This document shows, one piece after another, positions 8,184-16,579 of a stretch of DNA of 52,912 nt; the stretch's first letter is position 1; every line of letters starts with the position of its first letter. Source of the stretch: an uncultured Fluviicola sp. (GTDB lineage: Bacteria > Bacteroidota > Bacteroidia > Flavobacteriales > Crocinitomicaceae); contig NZ_CAMLDC010000030.1 of assembly GCF_946478805.1 (NCBI RefSeq), positions 1-52,912 on the forward strand, read 5' to 3'. Both the position numbers and the translations under genes were made by a program. Under the pieces are notes generated by a model that searched no databases, was not told the DNA's origin, and saw only the letters and a program-made list of their open reading frames with translations.

Positions 8184-11100
8184 ATGTCACGCTTCATTAT
8201 TCTTTTAACGATTGCTACAAGTGTTCTGGCTACCCTATTCGCTTGCTCCGGCAATAAGATCATTTCCGTAGATCCCAAATTCAGGAAATGGGTTTCCGGA
8301 TACACTTCAGGAATTATTTCCAATTCAGATAACATCGAGATCGAGCTTCGGAATCAATTGGATTCGACCAAACTTATCGAATTGGGAATGAAAACCCGTA
8401 TGGATGAAAAAATCCTGAAGGAAATCATCGAGATCAGCCCCGAAATCGATGCAGATATCCAATGGGTGGATTTCAGAACAATCCAAATTGTTCCTAAAAA
8501 ACCACTAAACTCCAACCAGATTTATACGGTGAGTCTGGACCTTGATGAAATCATGGAAGTTGAAAACGGATACGAGGAATTCAATTTTCAATTTGCAACC
8601 AAACCACAAAAAATTGATGTGAGTGAACCCAGTTTAGTCGAATATGATTCGTATAACCTGGAATGGTATTCCTTACGTGGAAATATCGTCATGACCGACC
8701 ATTTTGACACAACCAAGCTGAAAGAACTGATTTCGGTGAAACTTGGAGGTGAAAAGCAAAAAATTCATTTCGAACAAAACTACGGCGACAATGAATACAT
8801 TTATATTGTTGACAGCATCAAGCGCTCAACGAAAGAAAATACGGTGACCGTCGAGTGGAGCGGGGATGCCATTTCCTCTTTCTCAAACGGATCCACCAGC
8901 ATCAAAGTTCCCGCATTGGGTGATTTCGATTTAAGTTCTTATGATGTAAGCGACGATGATGATCAAAGTATTCGTCTCACATTCTCCGAGCCCTTATCGA
9001 CCAACCAGGATCTGAATGGCCTCATTGATTTGGAAGGTGTGACAGATGAAACTTTTTCAATCTACTACAATGAAGTCACTGTTTTCATTCCAAACCGCAT
9101 TGAAGGAAATTACAAACTGAAAGTCAACCCGGGAATCAAGAATATCAAAAACTATCCGATGTTGAAAGGTACGGAACGTAGTATGCAGTTTTCAGCTTCC
9201 AAACCTAAAGTCAGAATCGTTGGAAGCGGTTCCATTCTCCCAGACTCAAAAGGATTGATTTTCCCATTCGAAACAATCGGTTTGAAATCCGTAACTGTCC
9301 GAATCATCAAAATTTATGAGGAAAATGTGCATCATTTCTTGCAAGTGAATGAATTGAATGATTCCGAAGCCATTTTCAGATTCGGGAAGAAAATTGCAGA
9401 AAAGAACATCTCCTTGGGAGTAAAAAAGGAAGACAAAAGCGATTGGGCTTCTCATGTCTTGGATTTGGAAAAATGGATTCGACCTGAACCGGGAGCAATT
9501 TACCGGATCTCCATTAAATTCGGAAAAAAAGATGCTTATTGTGATTGTGAAGCCGTTTCCACGGAAGAGAATTCAGAAGCTGCAACGGCCGAAGAATCTA
9601 CTGAAGAATCCTGGACCGAACGACCTTGGCATTTGGATGATTGGGACGATGGCTACGAAGATTGGGGCGGTTACAGTTCCGAATCTCCATGCAGTTCCAA
9701 TTACTATTATGGAAAAGCAGTTTCCCGAAACATTCTTGCTTCAAACATTGGGGTGATTTACAAATTGGATGCTAAGAAAGAAGCGCATGTTTTCCTGACT
9801 GACATGATTACAACCCAACCCATTCCAAATGCGTCCGTGACATTTTATGATTTTGCAAAACAAGTCATCGCTTCCGGAACAACCAATTCGGAAGGAATGT
9901 ACACCAAGAAACTTTCCGAAAAACCATTCTTATTGATCGCGAAAAATGGAAAACAACGCGGATATCTGAAAGTGAGCGACGGACATTCGAACTCTCTGTC
10001 TGAATTTGACGTGGAAGGCGAAGAAGTCCAAAATGGCCTGAAAGGCTACATTTATACGGAACGCGGAGTTTGGAGACCGGGAGATTCCATTTATGTCAAC
10101 TTTGTATTGCGCGATTACGAAAACAAACTTCCCTTGAATCACCCGGTAATATTCACCTTAACCGATCCTTCCGGCTATGAATCGAGCAAAATCACCAGAT
10201 CGCAAGGAATTAACGGTCATTATGATTTCAGGACTTCCACCCGTTTTGATGCCAAGACCGGAATCTATACCGCAAAAGTGATGGTCGGATCACGCGAATT
10301 CACCAAGTATTTGAAAGTGGAAACGGTTAAACCGAATCGTTTGAAATTGAAATTGACCGTTCCTAAGAGTTCGGATAGCTTATTGCAATTGGAATCTTAT
10401 TGGCTCCATGGCGCTCCGGCAAAAAACCTGCGTGCGACGGTTGATGTCGAATATCAATCTACTAAAACAGTGATTCCGGGCTTCCCAAAATTCGAATTCG
10501 ATTCTCCTATCCGTAAGATCAATTCGGACAAAAACACCTTGTTTGATGACGATTTGGACGCAAACGGAAAGGCTTCATTCAAACAGGAAGTTTCCTCTTT
10601 ATCTCAAGCTTCCGGAATGTTGAATGCCATTTATACCATGCGCGTATTCGAGCAAGGCGGAAATTTCTCTATCGACAGATTCTCACAAATCTACTCGCCA
10701 TACAAGCAATACATCGGATTTAGAACTCCCGACCTAGAAGCAGACAACTCGTTGATTTCCGGAAAGAAACACACGTTCGATGTCGTAATGGTAAATGCAG
10801 CCGGTACGATTTTGAAAAAACCATCCAAAATCCGTGTGAAAATTTACCGCATGGAATGGAGATGGTGGTACGAAAGCGGTGACGACGATTTAGGAAATTT
10901 CATGGCTCGAAACGGAAATATGTTGGTCTACGATTCCTTGCTAAATTCTTCTGAAGGAAAAACCGCTTTCAAATTCGGTTTGGGCGCAACAGATTACGGT
11001 CGATTCCTAGTTACTGTAACGGATGAAGAAGGTTTTCATCAATCAGGTAAAATCATTTCAATCGATGTTCCATATTGGAGTCGAGGAAACCAGAAGAATA

Positions 11101-13733
11101 ATGAATATGCTTCCATGCTGAACTTTTCCACCGATAAGAAAAGCTACGTGAAAGGTGAAATAGTGAAATTAAGTATTCCATCACCTGCTTCCGGAAAAGC
11201 ATTGATTTCAGTTGAAACACGAACGAAAATTGTGAAGAAATTTTGGGTGAATACCACTAAGGGCGAAACAACTTGTTCATTTGAAACAACAGAAGATATG
11301 GCTCCGAATGCTTACGTGCACGTCAGTCTGATTCAGCCACACAGCGCAACAACCAATGATTTACCCATTCGCATGTATGGAATCGTTCCAATCACAGTGG
11401 ATGATCCGGCAACGCATCTTCATCCGGAAATTAGTGTTGCAAAAGAATGGAGACCCGAATCAACTGCTAAAGTGACCGTAAAAGAAGAATTCGGAAAAGG
11501 AATGACTTATACTTTGGCGATTGTGGATGAAGGACTACTCGATCTGACACGTTTTAATACGCCAAATCCATGGAATACATTCTATGCAAAAGAAGCACTC
11601 GGAATTAAAACCTGGGACATGTACGATGCGGTAATTGGAGCGTATTCCGGGAAATTGAATCGATTATTAAGTATTGGCGGTGATGCTTCGGCGGATGATG
11701 GTGCCGGTCCGAAAGCAAACCGATTCAAACCGATGGTTTATTTCTTAGGTCCATTTGTTCTACCAGCAGGTGCTTCCAAAACACATCAGATAGAATTGCC
11801 CACTTATATCGGCTCGGTCCGCGTCATGGTTGTAGCACATTCCACAACAGCATTTGGAAATGCAGAAGAAACCGTGACGATCAAAAAACCATTGATGGTA
11901 TTGGGAACTTTACCTCGTGTAATCGGGCCAATGGAAACCATTCAATTACCGGTTGACGTATTTGCCATGAAAGATAATATCAAAAATGTGGACGTTCAAG
12001 TGACTTGTAATGATCTTTTGGTTGTAAATGGTGCAAAAAATCAAGGATTGAAATTTGCAGCGGAAGGAGATCAGATGGTGAATTTCGAACTGAAGGTTGC
12101 CAACAAACTGGGAATCGCGAAAATCAAAATCTTCGCGAAATCAGGAGTAGAAACAGCTACCCAGGAATTTGAAGTCGATGTTCGCAGTCCGAATCCATTG
12201 GTGCTCGAAAGTGAAACGAAGGTGATTGATCCGGGTTCTACGGCTAATTTCACCATGGAACGAGATGGAATCAGCGGTTCTCACTCCTACTCTTTGGAAA
12301 CAAGTGTCTTTAGCTCCATCAATTTGAGTGGCCGTATGAGTGAGTTGATCAATTATCCGCATGGATGTATCGAACAAACCACTTCAGCCGTATTTCCACA
12401 GCTCTTTGCGATGGATGTCATGCAATTCAGTGAAAAGGAAAAAAAGGAAATGACTTCCAATATCAAAGCCGCACTGATCAGGTATCAGAGCTTTCAACAA
12501 TACGAAGGTGGTTTTGCCTACTGGCCGGGAAATCGCGAAGCAAGCGATTGGGGATCGAACTATGCTGGACATTTTATGATCGAAGCAGAGCAACACGGAT
12601 TCACTTTACCCGTGAATCTCAAATCGCGCTGGATCGAATACCAGAAAAATCAAGCAAACAACTGGACTCCGGATTCTTATTCTAATTATTCCAGTCATGC
12701 AGAAGAATCTGATCAATTAATTCAGGCCTATCGTTTATATACCTTGGCACTAGCCGGAAAACCCGAACTCGGTGCGATGAACCGTTTGAAAGAAAATTCC
12801 AAACTGGGAGTCACCGCTAAATGGAGATTGGCTGCTGCCTATTACTTAGCCGGTCAGAAAGATTTGGCGAAACAGATGACACGTAATTTAAGTTTCGTTC
12901 CTGCTACTTACCGCGAATACGCTTATTCTTACGGATCCACATTACGAGATAAAGCGATGAACCTCGAGGCAGGGCTCATGATCGATTCGAAGTCAACCGA
13001 TCCGATAGAAAAAGAAATTGCGGACGTACTGAAATCAAATCAATGGTTGAGCACACAGGAAGCTGGCTACTGCATTTTGGCTTTAACCAGTGGAAAAATC
13101 AAGAATAGCGGTGCATTGCAATTTGAAATCAATTCTGAAAAAGTAACTGCTACCAAATACTTGATGACCAAGAATTATACGGAGGCTGATGGCTCCAAAT
13201 TGAAACGATTGTCCGTTAAAAACACTTCTTCCAAGAAATTGTACGTGACTTTCTGCACCAAAAAAGTTCCTCAGATAGGGAAAGAGAAAAAAATTCGAAG
13301 CAACCTGGAAATGACTATTGACTACACGAATTTATCCGGTGTTTCAATCGACCCTTCGAAAATAGTACAAGGAACTGATTTCATTATGGAAGTGAAGCTG
13401 AAGAATCCGACCAAGGATCAATTCTATCGCGAAATGGCTTTGAACCAGATTATGCCGAGTGGCTGGGAAATCCATAATGCACGCTTGTATGATGAAGAAA
13501 GCACTCCGAACATTGATTACCAGGATTACAGAGACGACCGGGTTTACAGTTATTTCAAACTCGCTCCGAATGAAACCAAGATCTTCAAGATTCAACTGAA
13601 TGCATCTTATCTGGGAAGATTTTACTTACCGGCGGTTTTTTCAGAAGCCATGTATGATCATTCGGTGAATGCGCAGGAAAAAGGCAGATGGGTCGAAGTG
13701 ACTAAAATTGTGAAACAACCTAAATCATCCTAA
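8184..13733 (+). CDS. Bacterial alpha-2-macroglobulin lipoprotein with thioester
   Basis: This 1849-residue protein begins with a lipoprotein signal whose lipobox is LFAC (Cys21). It belongs to the bacterial alpha-2-macroglobulin (YfhM/MagD-like) family, periplasmic baits that trap attacking proteases. Visible parts are several Ig-like MG domains; an A2M_N/MG2 region starting near 620 (ERGVWRPGDS); a bait-region-type domain from about 977 (NFSTDKKSYVKGE); the A2M core near 1190-1290; and the thioester motif HGCIEQ, with C1395 and Q1398 forming the bond, opening the helical TED domain. A TED with an intact GCxEQ argues for a thioester-active member. About 58 residues (453-510) form an acidic, aromatic low-complexity insert bearing a CDC motif. 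E. coli encodes a family member next to pbpC; here a PBP1C gene lies 6 kb away on the same strand. Confidence 0.93.
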   Translation: MSRFIILLTIATSVLATLFACSGNKIISVDPKFRKWVSGYTSGIISNSDNIEIELRNQLDSTKLIELGMKTRMDEKILKEIIEISPEIDADIQWVDFRTIQIVPKKPLNSNQIYTVSLDLDEIMEVENGYEEFNFQFATKPQKIDVSEPSLVEYDSYNLEWYSLRGNIVMTDHFDTTKLKELISVKLGGEKQKIHFEQNYGDNEYIYIVDSIKRSTKENTVTVEWSGDAISSFSNGSTSIKVPALGDFDLSSYDVSDDDDQSIRLTFSEPLSTNQDLNGLIDLEGVTDETFSIYYNEVTVFIPNRIEGNYKLKVNPGIKNIKNYPMLKGTERSMQFSASKPKVRIVGSGSILPDSKGLIFPFETIGLKSVTVRIIKIYEENVHHFLQVNELNDSEAIFRFGKKIAEKNISLGVKKEDKSDWASHVLDLEKWIRPEPGAIYRISIKFGKKDAYCDCEAVSTEENSEAATAEESTEESWTERPWHLDDWDDGYEDWGGYSSESPCSSNYYYGKAVSRNILASNIGVIYKLDAKKEAHVFLTDMITTQPIPNASVTFYDFAKQVIASGTTNSEGMYTKKLSEKPFLLIAKNGKQRGYLKVSDGHSNSLSEFDVEGEEVQNGLKGYIYTERGVWRPGDSIYVNFVLRDYENKLPLNHPVIFTLTDPSGYESSKITRSQGINGHYDFRTSTRFDAKTGIYTAKVMVGSREFTKYLKVETVKPNRLKLKLTVPKSSDSLLQLESYWLHGAPAKNLRATVDVEYQSTKTVIPGFPKFEFDSPIRKINSDKNTLFDDDLDANGKASFKQEVSSLSQASGMLNAIYTMRVFEQGGNFSIDRFSQIYSPYKQYIGFRTPDLEADNSLISGKKHTFDVVMVNAAGTILKKPSKIRVKIYRMEWRWWYESGDDDLGNFMARNGNMLVYDSLLNSSEGKTAFKFGLGATDYGRFLVTVTDEEGFHQSGKIISIDVPYWSRGNQKNNEYASMLNFSTDKKSYVKGEIVKLSIPSPASGKALISVETRTKIVKKFWVNTTKGETTCSFETTEDMAPNAYVHVSLIQPHSATTNDLPIRMYGIVPITVDDPATHLHPEISVAKEWRPESTAKVTVKEEFGKGMTYTLAIVDEGLLDLTRFNTPNPWNTFYAKEALGIKTWDMYDAVIGAYSGKLNRLLSIGGDASADDGAGPKANRFKPMVYFLGPFVLPAGASKTHQIELPTYIGSVRVMVVAHSTTAFGNAEETVTIKKPLMVLGTLPRVIGPMETIQLPVDVFAMKDNIKNVDVQVTCNDLLVVNGAKNQGLKFAAEGDQMVNFELKVANKLGIAKIKIFAKSGVETATQEFEVDVRSPNPLVLESETKVIDPGSTANFTMERDGISGSHSYSLETSVFSSINLSGRMSELINYPHGCIEQTTSAVFPQLFAMDVMQFSEKEKKEMTSNIKAALIRYQSFQQYEGGFAYWPGNREASDWGSNYAGHFMIEAEQHGFTLPVNLKSRWIEYQKNQANNWTPDSYSNYSSHAEESDQLIQAYRLYTLALAGKPELGAMNRLKENSKLGVTAKWRLAAAYYLAGQKDLAKQMTRNLSFVPATYREYAYSYGSTLRDKAMNLEAGLMIDSKSTDPIEKEIADVLKSNQWLSTQEAGYCILALTSGKIKNSGALQFEINSEKVTATKYLMTKNYTEADGSKLKRLSVKNTSSKKLYVTFCTKKVPQIGKEKKIRSNLEMTIDYTNLSGVSIDPSKIVQGTDFIMEVKLKNPTKDQFYREMALNQIMPSGWEIHNARLYDEESTPNIDYQDYRDDRVYSYFKLAPNETKIFKIQLNASYLGRFYLPAVFSEAMYDHSVNAQEKGRWVEVTKIVKQPKSS

Positions 13734-13743
13734 TAGTTAATGG

Positions 13744-13771
13744 AAGGCTGTCCAGAATTGGACAGCCTTTT
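13744..13771 (+). terminator. Terminator of the macroglobulin gene
   Basis: AAGGCTGTCC (13744-13753) and GGACAGCCTT (13760-13769) form a perfect 10-bp stem with loop AGAATT, ending in T. It begins 10 bp after the stop codon. Confidence 0.85.
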
Positions 13772-13783
13772 AGTTAAATCTCT

Positions 13784-14074
13784 TTCTCCTACTTTTTGCC
13801 AAGGCAGAAAAAGTAGGCAAAACTGCCTTTTACCCGATTACAGCATTCAAGCAGCCTTCCGTTTCAGGTCGATTCACGGAAAGAAGGGATCAGGATCCCA
13901 AATGACAAGCACTTTCCGGTATCGACAGCCGAAACGGAAGGCTTTTTTCTTCGACCGAACGGCTTGAAGGACGGGTGACAATATTCCACCAAAATTGAGA
14001 TTTTAGTGTCGTGTAATCGGGATGGCGACCGCAGCTTGAAATACTTCAAACAAGCAATAATTTTGGTTCCGAAT
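13784..14074 (+). repeat. Unidentified repeat element, copy A
   Basis: This noncoding stretch shares at least four blocks, in the same order, with 14803-15182 read in reverse: TTCTCCTACTT at the start; AAGGC(2-3 nt)AAAAAGTAGG with a following GCCTTT; ACGGAAAGAAGG with ATCAGGAT after it; then GTCGTGTAATYGGG and finally GTTCCGAAT. The left end forms its own inverted repeat (CCTACTTTTTGCC against GGCAGAAAAAGTAGG, 13788-13817). Compared with copy B, about 70 nt are missing after the first block. No convincing protein is encoded; short ORFs here differ between copies. The class is unknown to me: it could be a decayed mobile element or a structured RNA. Confidence 0.6.
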
Positions 14075-14110
14075 GGGGGGGATTGGGTCTCAACTGTAAT
14101 TTTATCAGAA

Positions 14111-14407
14111 CTAAAGATTTGCTATCAACAGCCCGTAAATTTTTAAAGCCAATCTGCTCTTTTCGCCTTTTATCTGAAGATCTAAGTACTGAACCTGTTT
14201 GATTAACTCAAAATACTTTTTGTAAAGTTCCTCCGTTCGGTTTTCTTTCCGGATTCCAATAAGGACAAAGATGACTTGTGAAGTATCTGTAAAATAATCA
14301 CTCGCCTCAATTCCAATATTCTGAAGAGTGAATATCAGTTTAGAGTTTGTAATCTCATTCTCTATTAAGGTCATGATTTGTTTTCTTTTGCCCACTTTAC
14401 TAATCAA
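14111..14407 (-). CDS. Hypothetical protein, 98 aa
   Basis: This small protein has no signal peptide or membrane helix and no family I recognise. Predicted structure by eye is an alternating beta/alpha pattern: a helix at ENEITN, a strand at KLIFTLQN, a strand at SQVIFVLIGI, then a long charged helix from EELYKKYFELIKQ and a final strand LALKIYGLLI. The amino-acid composition is protein-like, unlike ORFs in the flanking repeats. It lies alone between the two inverted repeat copies, with no neighbour on its strand for 1.4 kb on the upstream side, so it may have arrived with the island. Being a chance ORF is the alternative. Confidence 0.5.
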   Translation of the reverse strand: MISKVGKRKQIMTLIENEITNSKLIFTLQNIGIEASDYFTDTSQVIFVLIGIRKENRTEELYKKYFELIKQVQYLDLQIKGEKSRLALKIYGLLIANL

Positions 14408-14528
14408 GTTTTGTAACGATCAAATGTGCAAATTATCATTCTAAAACCATGTTTTTACCCCGATTTGTCATTTTAAATAAGACATTTGTGAAGTTAGAAT
14501 TCACATCTCACTAGTGTTCAATTAATAA
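14408..14528. other. Intergenic stretch, no gene seen
   Basis: This AT-rich spacer lies between the 98-residue hypothetical gene and an ORF fragment. It contains several TTTG trinucleotide-rich spots but no well-spaced promoter pair that I would defend. Confidence 0.4.
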
Positions 14529-14699
14529 ATTCAATCTTACTCGAAAGATTGGAGCGCAAAACAACGGATTGATAAGTTATCAAACAACGACAAAAGTAAA
14601 CTGCTGTTGAGCGAAGCCTACTTGATCGCTTTGGCATTACGAGTTGACATAAGCGATTTTGTAAAAGAAATGTGTGGTGATTTAAAGTTAATCGATTAG
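14529..14699 (+). pseudogene. ORF fragment resembling the C-terminus of a DNA-binding/HTH protein
   Basis: Between a TAA at 14526 and the TAG ending at 14699 a 56-codon open frame has strongly protein-like content, including LLLSEAYLIALALRVDISDF and ending GDLKLID. It has no ATG near its start, and nothing upstream joins to it in another frame that I could find. The helix-turn-helix-like rhythm (SEAYLIALALRVDISDFV) recalls the end of small XRE-type regulators, where a phrase like 'IAxxLxVDIxxF' is common. This is pattern recognition only. It is most likely a truncated remnant left in the repeat island. Confidence 0.35.
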
Positions 14700-14778
14700 T
14701 CAACAACATTATATCAATCCTGAATCTGTTCGCAACCCTGCCTGTATGCAGACGGCAGACAAGTTAGCCGAACAAGCG

Positions 14779-14796
14779 TCCCGATAGCTATCGGGA
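14779..14796. repeat. 18-bp perfect palindrome, also found at 38459
   Basis: TCCCGATAGCTATCGGGA is a perfect palindrome. An identical copy lies at 38459-38476. Here it abuts the distal end of repeat copy B (7 bp away). There is no T-run, so it is not a standard terminator on its own. Similar short palindromes are, to my knowledge, dispersed in Bacteroidota genomes. Confidence 0.8.
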
Positions 14797-14802
14797 TCTA
14801 AA

Positions 14803-15182
14803 ATTCGGAACTTCTAAGTTTCCTGGTTTGAGAGATCGAAACAGCGGACTTCTGCCCAATTACACGACCGGAATATCTTCGGGAAAACAAAAAATCATTA
14901 CCCGTACTTCCGAACATTTGCAGGAGTGCTAATCAGCCGATGCAGTTACCAATCCCGGAAAGTGCTATCCCGGCAGTAGTTTTTTTCAAACACTGCGGGA
15001 TAGCATTTTGAATCCTGATTCCTTCTTTCCGTGGATTGGTCTGCAGCGGTTGGTCGGCTGAAAGCAGTAATTGGGCAAAGGCGTTTTTGCCTACTTTTTG
15101 GGCCTTGGAAAGAGGCCGCATAGCGGGCGAAGACGAAACAGCGACAAACGTTAGTGCGAAAGCTGTAAGGTAAGTAGGAGAA
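14803..15182 (-). repeat. Unidentified repeat element, copy B (inverted)
   Basis: Read on the minus strand this repeats the block order of 13784-14074: TTCTCCTACTTA, then about 70 nt absent from copy A, then AAGGCCCAAAAAGTAGG with GCCTTTGCCC, ACGGAAAGAAGG, GTCGTGTAATTGGG and AGTTCCGAAT. The two copies face each other across about 730 bp. Divergence between blocks is considerable, so this is an old repeat. ORFs of 79 and 115 codons overlap it on the minus strand, but they are not conserved in copy A and I reject them as genes. Confidence 0.6.
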
Positions 15183-15282
15183 CAAAGAGAAATTGTTGCG
15201 TGATATAGAATCTTAATCTGACTACCGGATATTCTATTGCAAAAGAAATTCTCATTTCGTAACTTGTTTTCAAAACACATCT

Positions 15283-15792
15283 ATGAAAACGCTCGACGAA
15301 TGGTTTGCAGAATATTCAGTTAGTCATCAAAACGCGACCAACAAGAAAATTCATTACATCTGCGTTCCGGCAATTTTCTTTTCGGTTGTCGGATTGTTAA
15401 TGAGTATTCCCAACCGGGGATTAATCAGCTTGGTTCATTCGGACAACTTTCTTTATGTCAATTGGGCGGTAGTTGCGCTGATTCTGGTTCTTTACTTTTA
15501 CCTGCGTTTATCACTCAGAATGACTTTTTACATCTTGGTATTCTCAACCATCTGTGTTATTGGAAATTTTTACCTGGCGAAAATCGGTCCATTATGGTTT
15601 ATTTCCCTGGTTATTTTCACCTTGGCTTGGACCGGGCAATTCTACGGACATCAAATTGAAGGAAAGAAACCCTCTTTTCTCAAGGATATTCAGTTTTTAC
15701 TGATTGGACCAGCCTGGATTTTAGATAAGTGGTTTAATATACAAAGTTCAAATGGTTCAAATGGTTCAAATGGTTCAAATGGTTCAAAATAA
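15283..15792 (+). CDS. Mpo1-like (DUF962) membrane protein
   Basis: This 169-residue protein matches the DUF962/Mpo1 family (yeast YGL010w), fatty-acid alpha-oxidation dioxygenases acting on 2-hydroxy fatty acids. Evidence is the N-terminal EWFAEYSVSHQN with the histidine-containing NKKIHYICVP just after, four hydrophobic helices, and the C-terminal WTGQFYGHQIEGKKPSFL followed by LLIGPAWIL, the paired histidine motifs typical of the family. The last residues are a low-complexity SNG repeat encoded by a 9-bp microsatellite that runs into the stop codon and is not part of the fold. The gene is convergent with the LytTR regulator. Enzymatic activity in bacteria is inferred from the family. Confidence 0.85.
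   Translation: MKTLDEWFAEYSVSHQNATNKKIHYICVPAIFFSVVGLLMSIPNRGLISLVHSDNFLYVNWAVVALILVLYFYLRLSLRMTFYILVFSTICVIGNFYLAKIGPLWFISLVIFTLAWTGQFYGHQIEGKKPSFLKDIQFLLIGPAWILDKWFNIQSSNGSNGSNGSNGSK
15746..15788 (+). repeat. 9-bp tandem repeat (microsatellite), 4.8 copies
   Basis: The unit GTTCAAATG is repeated four full times plus seven bases without a mismatch, immediately before the stop codon of the Mpo1-like gene. It encodes Ser-Asn-Gly. Because the unit is a multiple of three, copy-number change would lengthen or shorten the tail without a frameshift. Confidence 0.95.
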
Positions 15793-15812
15793 CCAATTCC
15801 TTTGAACTTTTT
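15782..15812 (+). terminator. Possible weak terminator after the Mpo1-like gene
   Basis: GTTCAAA (15782-15788, the last microsatellite unit) can pair with TTTGAAC (15801-15807), followed by TTTTT. The stem is short and AT-rich, so termination may be weak. Confidence 0.35.
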
Positions 15813-15835
15813 AACTCTTTAAACTTTTGAACTTT

Positions 15836-16579
15836 CTATAGCTGTTCCAACATCTTCACCACATCCGCACGCTTCCTGGTCGAAACCGGAATCATTTTTC
15901 CATCGGACATAATCAAATGGCCTCCTTCCACCTTTACAAATTCCTGGATCATTTTGGTGTTCACCAAATGGGATTGATGCACGCGGAAGAAACCCAATTC
16001 CCCCAAAATATCCTCGAAATCTTTTAAGGTCCTCGATACCACTATTCGTTTCGAATTGGTGAAAAAGAATTCCGTATAATTGACATTGCTTTCACAACGG
16101 ATAATATCTGCAATTTGTACAATGTGAATCTTGTCCTGGGCATGCAAGGCCAAACGCTCCTGTACTTTATGACTTTGTTTCAAGGATTCATTCAACAAGC
16201 GGTAATTGTCTTGCTCATTGTGATTGTGATTCCGGAATTTCTTCAACGCTTCAATTAATTCGTCCGGATCGACCGGTTTCAACAAATAATCAATCGCAGC
16301 ATAACGAAAAGCCTTGATTGCATGTGCATCACTGGCAGTAATGAAAATGATCTTGAAGGGAATTTCAGGTAAGATATCCAATAGGTCAAAACCGGAACCG
16401 TCCTGCATTTGAATGTCCAGGAATAAAATATCAATCGGGGTCTTCTTCAACAATTTAGCTCCTTCCACAACTCCGGAAGCTTCACCGACAACTTCAATAT
16501 CCGGCGCATAAACCTCCAAATCCTTTTTGAATGTGATTCGCGCTTGTTCTATATCGTCAATTATTACAGCTTTAATCAT
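15836..16579 (-). CDS. LytTR-type response regulator
   Basis: This 247-residue regulator has an N-terminal receiver domain (1-120) with the acidic pocket IIDD (D8, D9), phosphoacceptor D55 in LFLDIQM, the threonine of ITASD and the lysine of LLKPVDP. A C-terminal LytTR DNA-binding domain (about 145-247) includes FRVHQSHLVN and the ending ISTRK-like PVSTRKRADVVKMLEQL. It is thus an AgrA/LytR-like transcription factor that binds direct repeats. Its ATG directly follows the stop codon of the sensor kinase gene (no bases between), so the pair is one operon and probably translationally coupled. Targets are unknown; no autoregulatory repeat was evident. Confidence 0.93.
   Translation of the reverse strand: MIKAVIIDDIEQARITFKKDLEVYAPDIEVVGEASGVVEGAKLLKKTPIDILFLDIQMQDGSGFDLLDILPEIPFKIIFITASDAHAIKAFRYAAIDYLLKPVDPDELIEALKKFRNHNHNEQDNYRLLNESLKQSHKVQERLALHAQDKIHIVQIADIIRCESNVNYTEFFFTNSKRIVVSRTLKDFEDILGELGFFRVHQSHLVNTKMIQEFVKVEGGHLIMSDGKMIPVSTRKRADVVKMLEQL

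Noticed and set aside
13740..13967. 75-codon ORF at the start of the repeat island
   Set aside because: It spans the terminator hairpin and repeat copy A, has no protein-like composition, and is not conserved in copy B.
14933..15280. ORFs of 115 and 79 codons on the minus strand in copy B
   Set aside because: Overlapping frames in the repeat; no signal of a folded protein, and the frame is not kept in copy A.
15746..15788. CRISPR-like array
   Set aside because: Units are 9 bp with no spacers; this is a simple microsatellite inside a gene.
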